Shown piece after piece: positions 17,294 to 24,984 of a stretch of DNA of 36,131 bases. Both the position numbers and the translations under genes were made by a program. The stretch covers positions 1 to 36,131 of the forward strand of contig CAJQOX010000407.1 of assembly GCA_905480075.1 (NCBI GenBank). The letters run 5' to 3'. The DNA comes from an uncultured Aureispira sp. (lineage in GTDB: Bacteria > Bacteroidota > Bacteroidia > Chitinophagales > Saprospiraceae). The notes beneath the pieces were generated by a model, which ran no database searches, was not told where the DNA came from, and was given only the letters and a program-made list of their open reading frames with translations. Each line of letters opens with the position of its first letter. The stretch's first letter is position 1.

Positions 17294-18520
17294 CTAATCC
17301 AGCATTTCAGCTACTAAGCGACCACTCTTCATCGCGGCATTGATAGAGCCCTGCAGTAAATGGTCTCCACAGATATACAGTTTTTCGCTGAGTTTTAGTT
17401 CGGAGGGAGATAAAGTATCGCGAACCGAGCTTTGATCGGGCAAGGCATAGGGGATACAATAAGTTTTGAGTTGTTGCCAATCTTGTACTGCCGGGCCAAA
17501 CCAAGTGGTCAATTCTTTCTTGATGATATCTGTCAGCCCCCCTGAACCATGAATACCATTAACAGATACTGAAATCAAGTGCTGCCCTTGAGGCGCATAG
17601 GCTGTAGAGATACGATCTAAGACACAAATATTATTAACCAATTGCGATGTATTGGGGTTGAGCGCAATGAGCGGCTTGGTAAAGGGAAGAGACGGGCTAG
17701 AAAAATAGACATTGGTCACCGATTGAGCTTTCTGCTTATAATTATTGCGTTGCGGAACAGGGAGTGCAGTAGCTTGCGTTGCGAGGATGATGTTCTTGGC
17801 TTGAAATGACTGTCCAGCATCGGTAATCACCTCACTTCCATCAACTTGAACCACCTTTTGGCCACATAGAATAGAAGCGGGATCTAGTTGACCAGCCAAC
17901 TGCAAAGGGATTTGTTCCATTCCCTTTTCTGGTATGGCTGCATCGCCTTTGGAAAAAAGTTTGAAGACAAACTCAAACATACGTGCGGAACTACTGAGAT
18001 TATTCTCTAAGAAAATCCCTCCGAAAAATGGACTAAAGAAGCGTTTTATTATTTTAGGGCTAAAACCAAACTTTTGTAAATAGGCTGCTGTTGTCATTTC
18101 CTCCTGCTGAAAAATTTCCTCCATCGAACGCCTGGCTAAATGATTCCGTAATCGCAAAATTTTCAATTTATCAAACAAAGATCCTACATCAGCACTCACC
18201 GTCCTAAAAAGCGTATTCCACTGACGCAATGGATCACCAATATGGTCCATGCTGCCATTGGCCTGTAAAATCAAAGCCCCCGGATCAAATTCCTTTAGTT
18301 TCAACTTTTCGTAATCCAGCATTGCTTTGGCCTCAGGATACTCAGTTAACAATACTTGAAAACCATGATCTAATAAAAAACCATCTTTTTGATCAGTCTT
18401 TACACGACCACCAACACGGTCACTTGCTTCCAATAAAAGATATTGCTTTCCTCTTTTTTTTAGATGTACAGCTGCGCATAGTCCTGCTAATCCTCCGCCT
18501 ATGATGATTGTATCTGTCAT
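17294..18520 (-). CDS. FAD-dependent amine-oxidase/phytoene-desaturase-like oxidoreductase
   Basis: A 408-residue flavoprotein of the NAD(P)/FAD amine-oxidase superfamily. The N-terminal dinucleotide fold is IIIGGGLAGLCAAVHL (5-20), with acidic E31 at the end of the second strand and the RVGGRVKTD motif (35-43). The C-terminus has the second FAD-contact segment, YICGDHLLQGSINAAMKSG. The substrate domain contains FFSPFFGGIFLENNL, a pattern shared with bacterial relatives annotated only as FAD-dependent or protoporphyrinogen-oxidase-like enzymes. The substrate could be a carotenoid, porphyrin or amine; nothing in the neighbourhood decides. It stands alone on the minus strand between L1 and a decayed gene. 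No promoter of the standard form was found. Confidence 0.85.
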   Translation of the reverse strand: MTDTIIIGGGLAGLCAAVHLKKRGKQYLLLEASDRVGGRVKTDQKDGFLLDHGFQVLLTEYPEAKAMLDYEKLKLKEFDPGALILQANGSMDHIGDPLRQWNTLFRTVSADVGSLFDKLKILRLRNHLARRSMEEIFQQEEMTTAAYLQKFGFSPKIIKRFFSPFFGGIFLENNLSSSARMFEFVFKLFSKGDAAIPEKGMEQIPLQLAGQLDPASILCGQKVVQVDGSEVITDAGQSFQAKNIILATQATALPVPQRNNYKQKAQSVTNVYFSSPSLPFTKPLIALNPNTSQLVNNICVLDRISTAYAPQGQHLISVSVNGIHGSGGLTDIIKKELTTWFGPAVQDWQQLKTYCIPYALPDQSSVRDTLSPSELKLSEKLYICGDHLLQGSINAAMKSGRLVAEMLD

Positions 18521-18806
18521 ATTTTCTATATTTATATCGATGTATCTGCTATCAGTAGCAGCAACCCTATTTCAACAGTGGATTCTCTACATTGTTCTTA
18601 AAAATCCATTGTTTTAAATAAATTATTTTTTCAGCTATTCGCTTGCATGTGCCCAAGGGCTATAGTTCAATAATTATATATATATGTATTAGAATTTATT
18701 TTCTGATTGCCGGGAGAAGACTGAATAATAAAACAACTTCTTTATCAACTAAATTTTAGTAAAAAAACTTCAAATTAAATTAAGGGGGAATTTTTATTTT
18801 ATTATT
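18521..18806. other. Non-coding AT-rich spacer upstream of the FAD oxidoreductase
   Basis: No convincing gene, terminator or promoter was found in these 286 bases. With the pseudogene that follows and the AT-rich stretch at 19041-19226, it makes a ~700-bp region without an intact gene. Confidence 0.5.
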
Positions 18807-19040
18807 TCAATAGTTGAGCAACACCTCTCTTCCTTCAGTAGTCAGTACCATGTATCCTGTACATGCTTTGGCACCTTCACCCTCAATCCTTTCCTTTTAT
18901 AAATCGCATCCTAAATAAATTTCACCAGGATTTTGAAGTTTAAATAAAAATTGTTCCCACCACTTCTCCCTTCAAATAAAAAGTTACGAATTGATCAAAC
19001 ACACTATCTTTTCTAATAGCTATAGTTTCTAGATTTTTTA
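18807..19040 (-). pseudogene. Decayed gene remnant of unknown family
   Basis: Minus-strand translation shows a protein-like sequence broken by one frameshift and one in-frame stop. It begins IRKDSVFDQFVTFYLKGE, shifts frame near 18966, then continues KWWEQFLFKLQNPGEIYLGC. After DL comes a TAA (near 18899), then KERIEGEGAKACTGYMVL and TTEGREVLLNY before a TGA at 18807-18809. The three pieces join into one coherent C-terminal ~75 residues with ordinary composition, unlike chance AT-rich translation. I do not recognise the family. No start codon is discernible upstream. Confidence 0.55.
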
Positions 19041-19226
19041 ATATGAAATTTTTAATATTTTAGTAAATTTCTTATTAAACATTAAGATTAAGTTAAAAAA
19101 AGTAAAATTATGAACTGTTACATGATGCTTAATGTATTTAGGTATGAAGTTTAATAGTAATAAAGTTATTTCCATACTTTAATATTAAAGTAATAAATGC
19201 TATCTTTAGGCTCACAAAAGAACTGA

Positions 19227-19592
19227 ATGCTTTCAAAATTATCATATAATACATCTTTTATATACACTGTTACCATACAGTTAGTTATTGTATTATGTGC
19301 CCTCACTATAACTTTAAAACCTGTTAACGACATATATATTAGTCTATTTGCTCAAGATATTGAATGCGAGACAAAAAAATATGATCAAAAAGAACAAGAG
19401 AAAGAAGGTGAAAAAGAAGAAAGGGAATCAAAGATGGAAGAGAAGCTCTTTCAAACTGATTTTCATGCTTTTAATGCTTTTGCAAATAAAATTTTAATAA
19501 AATCTAATAATATAAGAAATCACGAAGAAAAGCTATTGCTAGATAGCTTCATTTCTGAAGTCAACTCTCCACCTCCCGAAGGCTTGATTTAA
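19227..19592 (+). CDS. Small charged membrane-anchored or exported protein
   Basis: A 121-residue hypothetical protein. Residues ~12-30 (YTVTIQLVIVLCALTITL) are a signal or anchor segment. Residues ~50-73 are an almost purely charged Lys/Glu run around EGEKEERESKMEEKL, and the end is NSPPPEGLI. Short proteins with this order (hydrophobic start, acidic/charged middle, PPPE near the end) are familiar in Bacteroidota, often near transporters; that comparison is from memory and gives no function. A TATCTTTA box lies at 19201-19208, 19 bp before the start. It precedes the SulP gene by ~220 bp with nested inverted repeats between, so co-transcription is uncertain. Confidence 0.6.
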   Translation: MLSKLSYNTSFIYTVTIQLVIVLCALTITLKPVNDIYISLFAQDIECETKKYDQKEQEKEGEKEERESKMEEKLFQTDFHAFNAFANKILIKSNNIRNHEEKLLLDSFISEVNSPPPEGLI

Positions 19593-19596
19593 CTAC

Positions 19597-19689
19597 ATTC
19601 ACTATATTTTACATTCCTGTTTGAAAATATTGTTGATTGTTACTATAACAAAGTATCAATCAATCTGTTTTTTATTAGATATAGTGAAT
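19597..19689. repeat. Nested inverted repeats between the small protein and the SulP gene
   Basis: The outer arms ATTCACTATAT (19597-19607) and ATATAGTGAAT (19679-19689) are a perfect 11-bp inverted repeat. Inside, TTGATTGTTAC (19633-19643) pairs with GTATCAATCAA (19653-19663) with one mismatch. The whole could fold as one structured RNA, or be a small fold-back element. No T-run follows, so it is not a typical terminator. Confidence 0.5.
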
Positions 19690-19812
19690 ATAATGTTCAT
19701 ACCCAATTAAAGAAAAATTTGATTTTATAGTCTTTCTGAATAGTTACTTCATCCTTCTAGTTTGAAAGATGGCAGTTTTTTAAACACTATTTTAAAAAAA
19801 TTAATCTTTAAA

Positions 19813-21360
19813 ATGAATAATAAGTTAAATCCTTTTAAGCATTTAAAAAATGATATTCCGGCAAGTATAATTGTGTTTTTAGTGGCCTTGCCTTTGTGTT
19901 TGGGCATTGCACAGGTGTCGGGAGCCCCTGCATTGGCAGGTTTGATAAGCGGAATCGTAGGTGGAATTATTGTTGGTTCTCTGAGTGGTTCCTCACTGGG
20001 AGTAAGTGGTCCGGCAGCAGGTCTTGCCGTGATCGTATTGGCTGCAATAAACAGTTTTGGAGGTCTGGAGAACGGAGGTTTTGAGATTTTTCTGGTAGCC
20101 GTTGTGTTATCCGGTATAATACAGGTGATCATGGGCTTTGCCAAGGCCGGTATCATTGGGTATTATTTTCCATCTTCAGTAATTCACGGAATGTTATCAG
20201 GAATAGGTATTTATATTTTCATGAAACAGATTCCTGTAATATTTGGAATAACCGGAGGTATAGATTATAGTCAATTAGCAACATCTGTTAATCCTCAGAT
20301 TATGTTAATTGCTGCTGTTTCTTTATCCATTCTGATTCTTTGGGAAACTAAATTTATCAAAAAGTTTAAAGTTACACAACTCATTCAAGGTCCACTGATA
20401 GCTGTAATAGCAGGAATTGTAATTGTTTCTGTCCTGACAAGTTCCTTTGGTTTGATAATAGACAAGGAGTTTGCAGCAAACTATATGGTGGTCATTCCTG
20501 AAATAAATTCCGTTAAAGACTTTATAGTTTACCCGGACTTCAATGCACTGACTAATCCCAAGGTATATAGTACTGCGCTTGTCATTGCTGTCGTTGCAAG
20601 TATAGAAACACTCTTATGTACAGATGCCTCAGATAAAATGGATCCTCTGAAAAGGCTTACTCCTACAAACAGGGAGTTGAAGGCACAAGGAGTGGGAAAT
20701 ATCATCAGCGGTCTGATTGGAGGACTTCCTATCACACAGGTGATTGTAAGGAGTTCGGTGAATATGCAATCTGGTGGAAAGACAAAAGCCGCTGCAGTTA
20801 TTCATGGCTTTCTCATTCTAATCAGTGTTATCAGCATTCCTTTTGTATTAAATTTAATACCTAAGGCAACTTTAGCAGCTATACTGATGCTTGTTGGTTA
20901 CAAATTAGCAAAACCTGCCTTGTTCAAAAAAATGTATAAAGACGGATGGGATCAGTTTGTCCCCTTTGTAGTAACAGCACTAGGAATTGTATTAACGGAT
21001 TTGCTGGTAGGTATTGGATTGGGAATGGCGGTAGCTATATTTATTATCCTTTATAATAACTACAAGGTTACTTATCAGTTGAATGAGGAAAAAGAAAATG
21101 GGAAAAAGAAATACAGTCTGGAGTTTTCCGAAAACATCACCTTTCTGAATAAGGCTGCTATTCAAAAAACACTTACAGAGGTGCCTGAAAATTCAATAGT
21201 TGAAATAGATGGTTCCAAGACTCATTTTATTCATCAGGATGTACTGGAGATCATTGATGATTTTAAGCAGAATGCTAAAAGTCGTAATATTCTGGTCCGT
21301 AAGAATAATTTAGTAAAATTCAATAAGGAGGAGTTTGAAAAGTATTATCAGAAAAACTGA
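19813..21360 (+). CDS. SulP-family inorganic anion transporter
   Basis: A 515-residue inner-membrane carrier of the SulP/SLC26 family (sulfate, bicarbonate or other anions). The transmembrane core opens with PASIIVFLVALPLCLGIAQV and GAPALAGLISGIVGGIIVG, followed by SGPAAGLAVIV, the hallmark half-helix region at the anion site. SSVIHGMLSGIGIYIFMKQI and ETLLCTDASDKMDPLKR with RELKAQGVGN are typical family blocks. A STAS-like domain occupies the last ~85 residues (YSLEFSENITFLNKAAIQ, VEIDGSKTHFIHQDVLEII). The ATG at 19813 is preferred over a TTG 51 bp upstream because the homologous N-terminus begins with NPFKHLKNDIPAS. No carbonic anhydrase neighbour is seen, so bicarbonate against sulfate is undecided. 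It has a terminator of its own. Confidence 0.93.
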   Translation: MNNKLNPFKHLKNDIPASIIVFLVALPLCLGIAQVSGAPALAGLISGIVGGIIVGSLSGSSLGVSGPAAGLAVIVLAAINSFGGLENGGFEIFLVAVVLSGIIQVIMGFAKAGIIGYYFPSSVIHGMLSGIGIYIFMKQIPVIFGITGGIDYSQLATSVNPQIMLIAAVSLSILILWETKFIKKFKVTQLIQGPLIAVIAGIVIVSVLTSSFGLIIDKEFAANYMVVIPEINSVKDFIVYPDFNALTNPKVYSTALVIAVVASIETLLCTDASDKMDPLKRLTPTNRELKAQGVGNIISGLIGGLPITQVIVRSSVNMQSGGKTKAAAVIHGFLILISVISIPFVLNLIPKATLAAILMLVGYKLAKPALFKKMYKDGWDQFVPFVVTALGIVLTDLLVGIGLGMAVAIFIILYNNYKVTYQLNEEKENGKKKYSLEFSENITFLNKAAIQKTLTEVPENSIVEIDGSKTHFIHQDVLEIIDDFKQNAKSRNILVRKNNLVKFNKEEFEKYYQKN

Positions 21361-21386
21361 TAACTTGTCTTAACGTTTTATTTTGG

Positions 21387-21426
21387 ATTCCCGCCCTTTA
21401 ATTTTTTACAGGGCGGGATTTTTTTT
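21387..21426 (+). terminator. Intrinsic terminator of the SulP gene
   Basis: The stem ATTCCCGCCCT (21387-21397) / AGGGCGGGAT (21410-21419) has a 12-nt loop and is followed by T8. Confidence 0.9.
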
Positions 21427-21497
21427 CCAAAGTCCTGAAAAACCCGAACTTTCCAAAAGTCCTACCTTTCCAAAAGTCCTGAAAAACCGACACTTTC
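21426..21497. repeat. Direct repeats of TTTCCAAAAGTCCT type
   Basis: Three near-copies of CCAAA(A)GTCCT occur in 60 bp. Two are followed by GAAAAACC(C)GA. ACTTTC-type spacers separate them. The array sits between the SulP terminator and the S1 promoter module. Confidence 0.55.
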
Positions 21498-21509
21498 AAC
21501 CCTTTTCGC

Positions 21510-21729
21510 CAAAAAATAAAAAAAAATGAAATTTTAAGAGTTTTTTTTTAATTTCGATTCTGCAAATCACGAAAAAACATTATTTCGCCTCTAAGCTAAT
21601 GTTTAATTTTAATTTTTGAATTGCCCGATAAAGCAAAATAAAATTATTCCAAAACCCATTATTTTGCGATTTCGCAAAATATTATTTTGTTCAAAAACTT
21701 GACTTTTCCGGATGCTTGCCATATATTTG
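21510..21729 (+). promoter_or_regulatory. Conserved promoter module of S1
   Basis: TTG (21699-21701), 20-nt spacer, TATATTTG (21722-21729), then CTATCAA. Upstream are an A9/T10 tract with AATTTCGA near 21510-21558 and the element GCAAAATATTATTTTGTTC abutting the -33 box. A local palindrome TTGCGATTTCGCAA lies within the module. Confidence 0.88.
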
Positions 21730-21768
21730 TACTATCAATTACAAACAACAACAGATAAATTTAAAGTC

Positions 21769-22212
21769 ATGAAAAATCTATTTACACTTATCATCTTGGT
21801 TTTTGCTTTTACAGCAACCTTCGCTCAGACTGAAAAGACTTTGACTAAATCTGTTGCACTCAGCGAAACACAAACTGCTTTCGTCATGTTGCCAGGTGAA
21901 GTAGCAGTTACTGAATGGAACGAAAGCTTCATCCGCGTTACTACTACTATTAATGTAGAGAACATGAGCGAAAACATTGTTAAACGCCTCGTCATCGTAG
22001 GTCGCTACTCTGTGGAAGCTAAAGAAGATAAATATGGTAAAATGATGGTCATCAAAATGCCTAAAGCCGCTCATCAGGTAACCGTTCAGGGTGTTGAATT
22101 GACTGAGACTTATACTTTCGAAGTTAATGCACCAAAAGGCTATAGAATAGTTGTTAAAGAGGACCTCAATCCAGCTGCTCCTCAAAACGCTGCTCTCGGT
22201 CAGACTATTTAA
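21769..22212 (+). CDS. Secreted small protein S1 (paralogue of S2, S3 and S4)
   Basis: A 147-residue exported protein of an unrecognised family. The signal peptide is residues 1-19 (MKNLFTLIILVFAFTATFA, cleavage before Q20). The mature ~128 residues lack cysteine and alternate short beta-like segments: LPGEVAVTEWNESFIRV (41-57), ENMSENIVKRLVIVGRY (64-80), KMMVIKMPKAAHQVTVQGVE (91-110) and APKGYRIVVKEDLNP (121-135). The opening is loosely reminiscent of DUF4097/adhesin-head-type beta repeats, but this is only an impression. No T9SS C-terminal domain is present, so the likely location is periplasm or outer surface. An ATG 57 bp upstream lies inside the promoter spacer and is rejected. It differs from S4 at 9 of 147 residues. 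It is followed by a heptamer repeat and a terminator. Confidence 0.88.
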   Translation: MKNLFTLIILVFAFTATFAQTEKTLTKSVALSETQTAFVMLPGEVAVTEWNESFIRVTTTINVENMSENIVKRLVIVGRYSVEAKEDKYGKMMVIKMPKAAHQVTVQGVELTETYTFEVNAPKGYRIVVKEDLNPAAPQNAALGQTI

Positions 22213-22216
22213 TAGA

Positions 22217-22392
22217 TATAAGTAGTAAGTAGTAAGTAAGGATGTAAAATTTTATGAATTGTATAATTCGAAAATTAATCAAACATCTAAAAGCGCAGTG
22301 ATCAAAGTTCTGATTTCTAAAAAAGTAGAAAGTATAAAAATTTGCAAAGCAAATTTTACTTATGACTTATGACATACTACTTACTACTATAA
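22217..22392. repeat. Heptamer inverted-repeat element, copy C (expanded)
   Basis: The left arm is TAAGTAGTAAGTAGTAAGTA (from 22219). The right half has the core TTTGCAAAGCAAA (22341-22353) followed by TTACTTATGACTTATGACATACTACTTACTACTATAA built of 7-mers. About 100 bp of extra sequence lies between the left arm and the core. It lies in the 3' region of S1, before its terminator. Together with the S2 module it accounts for the 22213-22788 spacer, where no other gene is seen. Confidence 0.8.
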
Positions 22393-22430
22393 TATATATA
22401 GGTCCCTGTCTTTTCAGGGTGTCGCAGCCT

Positions 22431-22458
22431 GAGGGCGCTTTTTATTGCGCCCTTTTTT
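22431..22458 (+). terminator. Intrinsic terminator of S1
   Basis: GGGCGC (22433-22438) pairs with GCGCCC (22447-22452), followed by T6. It lies ~220 bp after the S1 stop, so the heptamer repeat is inside the transcript. Confidence 0.85.
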
Positions 22459-22529
22459 CTTCTCCTTTATCTGAAAGAGGAACGAAAAAGACAAAAAATT
22501 ACTCTTTTTTCACTTTTTTGATATAAAAG

Positions 22530-22742
22530 TGAAAAAAATTTAAAAAAAATGATTTTTTTTTAAATTTTGATTCAGTATTTAGCGGAAAAATTTAATTCTG
22601 CTTTACTTAAAATCTATAATTTTAATTTTCGACTTAGTCAATATGCCGGAATTTAATTTTTCCAAAAAGCCAAATATGGCTATTTGGCAAAATATAATTT
22701 TGTTCAAAAACTTGCTTTTTTGAACAAGTCGCTATATATTTG
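22530..22742 (+). promoter_or_regulatory. Conserved promoter module of S2
   Basis: TTG (22712-22714), 20-nt spacer, TATATTTG (22735-22742), then TTATCAA. The upstream A7/T9 tract and GGCAAAATATAATTTTGTTC element match the S1 and S4 modules. A palindrome, GCCAAATATGGCTATTTGGC, sits where S1 has TTGCGATTTCGCAA. Confidence 0.87.
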
Positions 22743-22788
22743 TGTTATCAATACAACGGTAATCATCTAACAATTTAAATATAGCGTC

Positions 22789-23232
22789 ATGAAAAATTTA
22801 CTTACTCTTCTCATTTTGGTTTTTGCTTTTACTGCCACTTTCGCTCAGACTGAAAAGACGCTCACTAAATCTGTTGCACTCAACGAAACACATACTGCTT
22901 ACGTAATGTTGCCCGGTGAAGTAGCGGTTACTGAATGGAACGAAAGCTTCGTTCGTGTTACTACTACTATCAATGTGGAAAACATGAGCGAGAATATCGT
23001 TAAACGCCTTGTTATTGTAGGCCGTTACAGCATCGAAGCTCAGGAAGACAAATTCGGCAAAATGATGGTCATCAAAATGCCTAAGGCTGCTCATCATGTA
23101 ACGGTTCAGGGTGTTGAACTAGCTGAGACATATACATTTGAAATTAATGCGCCCAAAGGCTACAAAGTTGTTGTTAAGGAAGACCTTAACCCTCAGGCTC
23201 CGCAAAATGCTACTTTAGGTCAGGCTATCTGA
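22789..23232 (+). CDS. Secreted small protein S2
   Basis: A 147-residue paralogue of S1 with the same signal peptide and collinear blocks (LPGEVAVTEWNESFVRV, ENMSENIVKRLVIVGRY, APKGYKVVVKEDLNP, ending NATLGQAI). Differences are mostly conservative (Phe/Leu, Val/Ile, Lys/Gln) and many codons differ silently from S1, pointing to purifying selection on the protein since duplication. It has its own promoter module and a strong terminator, so it is a single-gene unit. Function is unknown. Export is supported by the hydrophobic N-terminus and ATFAQ cleavage site. Confidence 0.88.
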   Translation: MKNLLTLLILVFAFTATFAQTEKTLTKSVALNETHTAYVMLPGEVAVTEWNESFVRVTTTINVENMSENIVKRLVIVGRYSIEAQEDKFGKMMVIKMPKAAHHVTVQGVELAETYTFEINAPKGYKVVVKEDLNPQAPQNATLGQAI

Positions 23233-23255
23233 TATAAAAATAAATATGATTATTG

Positions 23256-23288
23256 AAGGGACACTTAAATAGTGTCCCTTTTTTTTTA
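23256..23288 (+). terminator. Intrinsic terminator of S2
   Basis: AAGGGACACT/AGTGTCCCTT, a perfect 10-bp stem with a 5-nt loop, is followed by a run of about ten T. Confidence 0.93.
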
Positions 23289-23366
23289 TATTGAAACTCA
23301 TGCAGTCATTTTTTTTAACGGGTACTTTTTTATTCTAGCCTGTCATTATCAATAAATTTTTTCAAA

Positions 23367-24137
23367 ATGAAGACAGTTGTAATTACCGGAAGCACAAAAG
23401 GCATTGGCTATGGTCTTGCCTTGCGTTTTCTGAAAAAAAAACACAGAGTAGTTATCAACGGAAGAAAAGAAGAAGATGTCATCAGGGTAACAGAGAAACT
23501 CCGCACCGAAGGCTATGAGGTATTCGGAGTTTCCGGAGATGTGAGAAAACCTGAAACTTTTCAGACTATTATTGAAAACACTGTCAGGAAGTATCAGACA
23601 ATTGACATTTGGATCAATAATGCCGGTGTCACACAATCAATGCTCAGTTTTAACGAAATTGATGATCAGGAAATCAGAAATCTGCTCGAAGTCAATGTTC
23701 AGGGGCTGATGTCAGGTTCTAAAGCAGCGATCAATTTTTTTATTCAGCAAGGCCATGGAAAATTATTCAATATGGAAGGCTTTGGGTCTGATGGCAGAAC
23801 AATGAATAAATTGACACTCTATGGTACTTCAAAAAGAGCAGTCAACTATTTTACAAAATCTTTATCTGAGGAGATGAAGGGAAAAAACATACAGGTTGGC
23901 ATTCTTAGTCCGGGAATGGTCCGCACCGACTTGCTGCTTAACTCGCTTAAAAATTCTTCGGAAGAAGACAAAAAAAGAACGCAGAAAATCTTTGACATCC
24001 TGGCAGAAGATGTCGAACCGGTCACTAAATTTCTGGTAAACAAAATGCTGCTAAGCAAAAAACAATACGACAGAATTCAATACCTTACCTTTTTGCGATT
24101 TTTGCCTAAGTTGATCAAGCTGATTTTTGTTCGCTGA
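23367..24137 (+). CDS. Short-chain dehydrogenase/reductase, NYC1/NOL-like
   Basis: A 256-residue NAD(P)-dependent oxidoreductase of the classical SDR fold. The cofactor motif is TGSTKGIG (7-14), with NGRK at the end of the second strand hinting at NADP, then NNAG (84-87) and catalytic YxxxK as Y152/K156 in LYGTSKRAV. The usual catalytic-serine strand reads LFNMEGFGSDGR (133-144). FNM(D/E)GxGSxGR followed by YGxxKR is the signature I associate with the chlorophyll b reductase (NYC1/NOL) branch, which has non-photosynthetic bacterial members of unknown substrate. The C-terminal ~25 residues are basic and hydrophobic (LRFLPKLIKLIFVR) and might contact a membrane. It lies between S2 and S3. Its role in that cluster, if any, is not evident. 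Confidence 0.85.
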   Translation: MKTVVITGSTKGIGYGLALRFLKKKHRVVINGRKEEDVIRVTEKLRTEGYEVFGVSGDVRKPETFQTIIENTVRKYQTIDIWINNAGVTQSMLSFNEIDDQEIRNLLEVNVQGLMSGSKAAINFFIQQGHGKLFNMEGFGSDGRTMNKLTLYGTSKRAVNYFTKSLSEEMKGKNIQVGILSPGMVRTDLLLNSLKNSSEEDKKRTQKIFDILAEDVEPVTKFLVNKMLLSKKQYDRIQYLTFLRFLPKLIKLIFVR

Positions 24138-24415
24138 TAAAATTTATTCATATCAGATTATTTCTGATTGACTTTTTCTTAATTAACTATCTCAATTTTC
24201 TTAGTCCTACCTCCTTTCAATGATTTAGCAGAATACCATTAATTCTTCCTGTCTGAAAATGATGATCAAAACTCCCTTTGTTTTTTTGATAAAACCTTTT
24301 TGCTGATTTACTAAATAATTAATTAATGACTTTTTAACGTTTTGTGAACCACTTGGCATGGAATTTTGTTATAAAAGTACAGATGAAATTATCTGACATT
24401 ATTAAAAATTTTACC

Positions 24416-24850
24416 ATGAAAAAATTACTCACAGTTCTTGTAATTGTCTTAGGACTCACTACAATTATCAATGCACAGACTGTGAAAACTCTTACAAAGT
24501 CTGTTGCTTTAAATCAAACGCAGAAAGCCTATGCTGTTCTTCCGGGTGAAGTGGCAGTTTCTGAATGGAATGAAAATTTTATTCGCGTCACTACTATCGT
24601 TAAGGTAGAAAACATGAGTGAAAACATTGTTAAACGCCTTGTTATGGTCGGACGATATAGCTTGGAAACTAAAGAAGACAAATCAGGCGATATGATGTTT
24701 ATCAAAATGCCCAAGGTGGCACATCATGTTACGGTGCAAGGAGTTGAACTGGATGAATCTTATTCTTTCGAAATAAACTACCCGAAAGGTTTTAAGGTGA
24801 TCGTTAAAGATATACTTAATCCGGACAATCCTGCAAATGCTTCTCTTTGA
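24416..24850 (+). CDS. Secreted small protein S3 (divergent paralogue)
   Basis: A 144-residue member of the S1-S4 family, the most diverged copy. The signal peptide MKKLLTVLVIVLGLTTIINA precedes Q21. Conserved blocks are LPGEVAVSEWNENFIRVTT, ENMSENIVKRLVMVGRY, KMPKVAHHVTVQGVEL and YPKGFKVIVK. The C-terminus is shorter, ending NPDNPANASL. The start at MKKLL is chosen over two upstream in-frame ATGs because it gives the family signal peptide. The conserved promoter module is absent: no TTG-N20-TAnnTTTG and no A/T tract precede it, so it is probably regulated differently or expressed weakly. It has its own terminator. Confidence 0.85.
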   Translation: MKKLLTVLVIVLGLTTIINAQTVKTLTKSVALNQTQKAYAVLPGEVAVSEWNENFIRVTTIVKVENMSENIVKRLVMVGRYSLETKEDKSGDMMFIKMPKVAHHVTVQGVELDESYSFEINYPKGFKVIVKDILNPDNPANASL

Positions 24851-24890
24851 TTACATTCAAATATTAAACAATAATTAATTTATAAAAAAA

Positions 24891-24917
24891 GGGCAGCTTT
24901 CCGCTGCCTTTTTTTAT
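24891..24917 (+). terminator. Intrinsic terminator of S3
   Basis: GGCAGC (24892-24897) pairs with GCTGCC (24903-24908), flanked by A7 and T7. Confidence 0.88.
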
Positions 24918-24984
24918 TGTATAATTCTGTGTTTCATATCAAAAAATCACTAATTTTTATCCGTTTTGAATAAATTGTTCATTT

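Noticed and set aside
19749..20156. Minus-strand frame opposite the start of the SulP gene
   Set aside because: It is a shadow of the membrane-protein codons; no homology pattern is visible and it overlaps a well-supported gene entirely.
21712..21768. In-frame ATG upstream of S1
   Set aside because: It lies inside the promoter spacer between the TTG and TATATTTG boxes, so it cannot be in the mRNA; the paralogues all start at MKNL.
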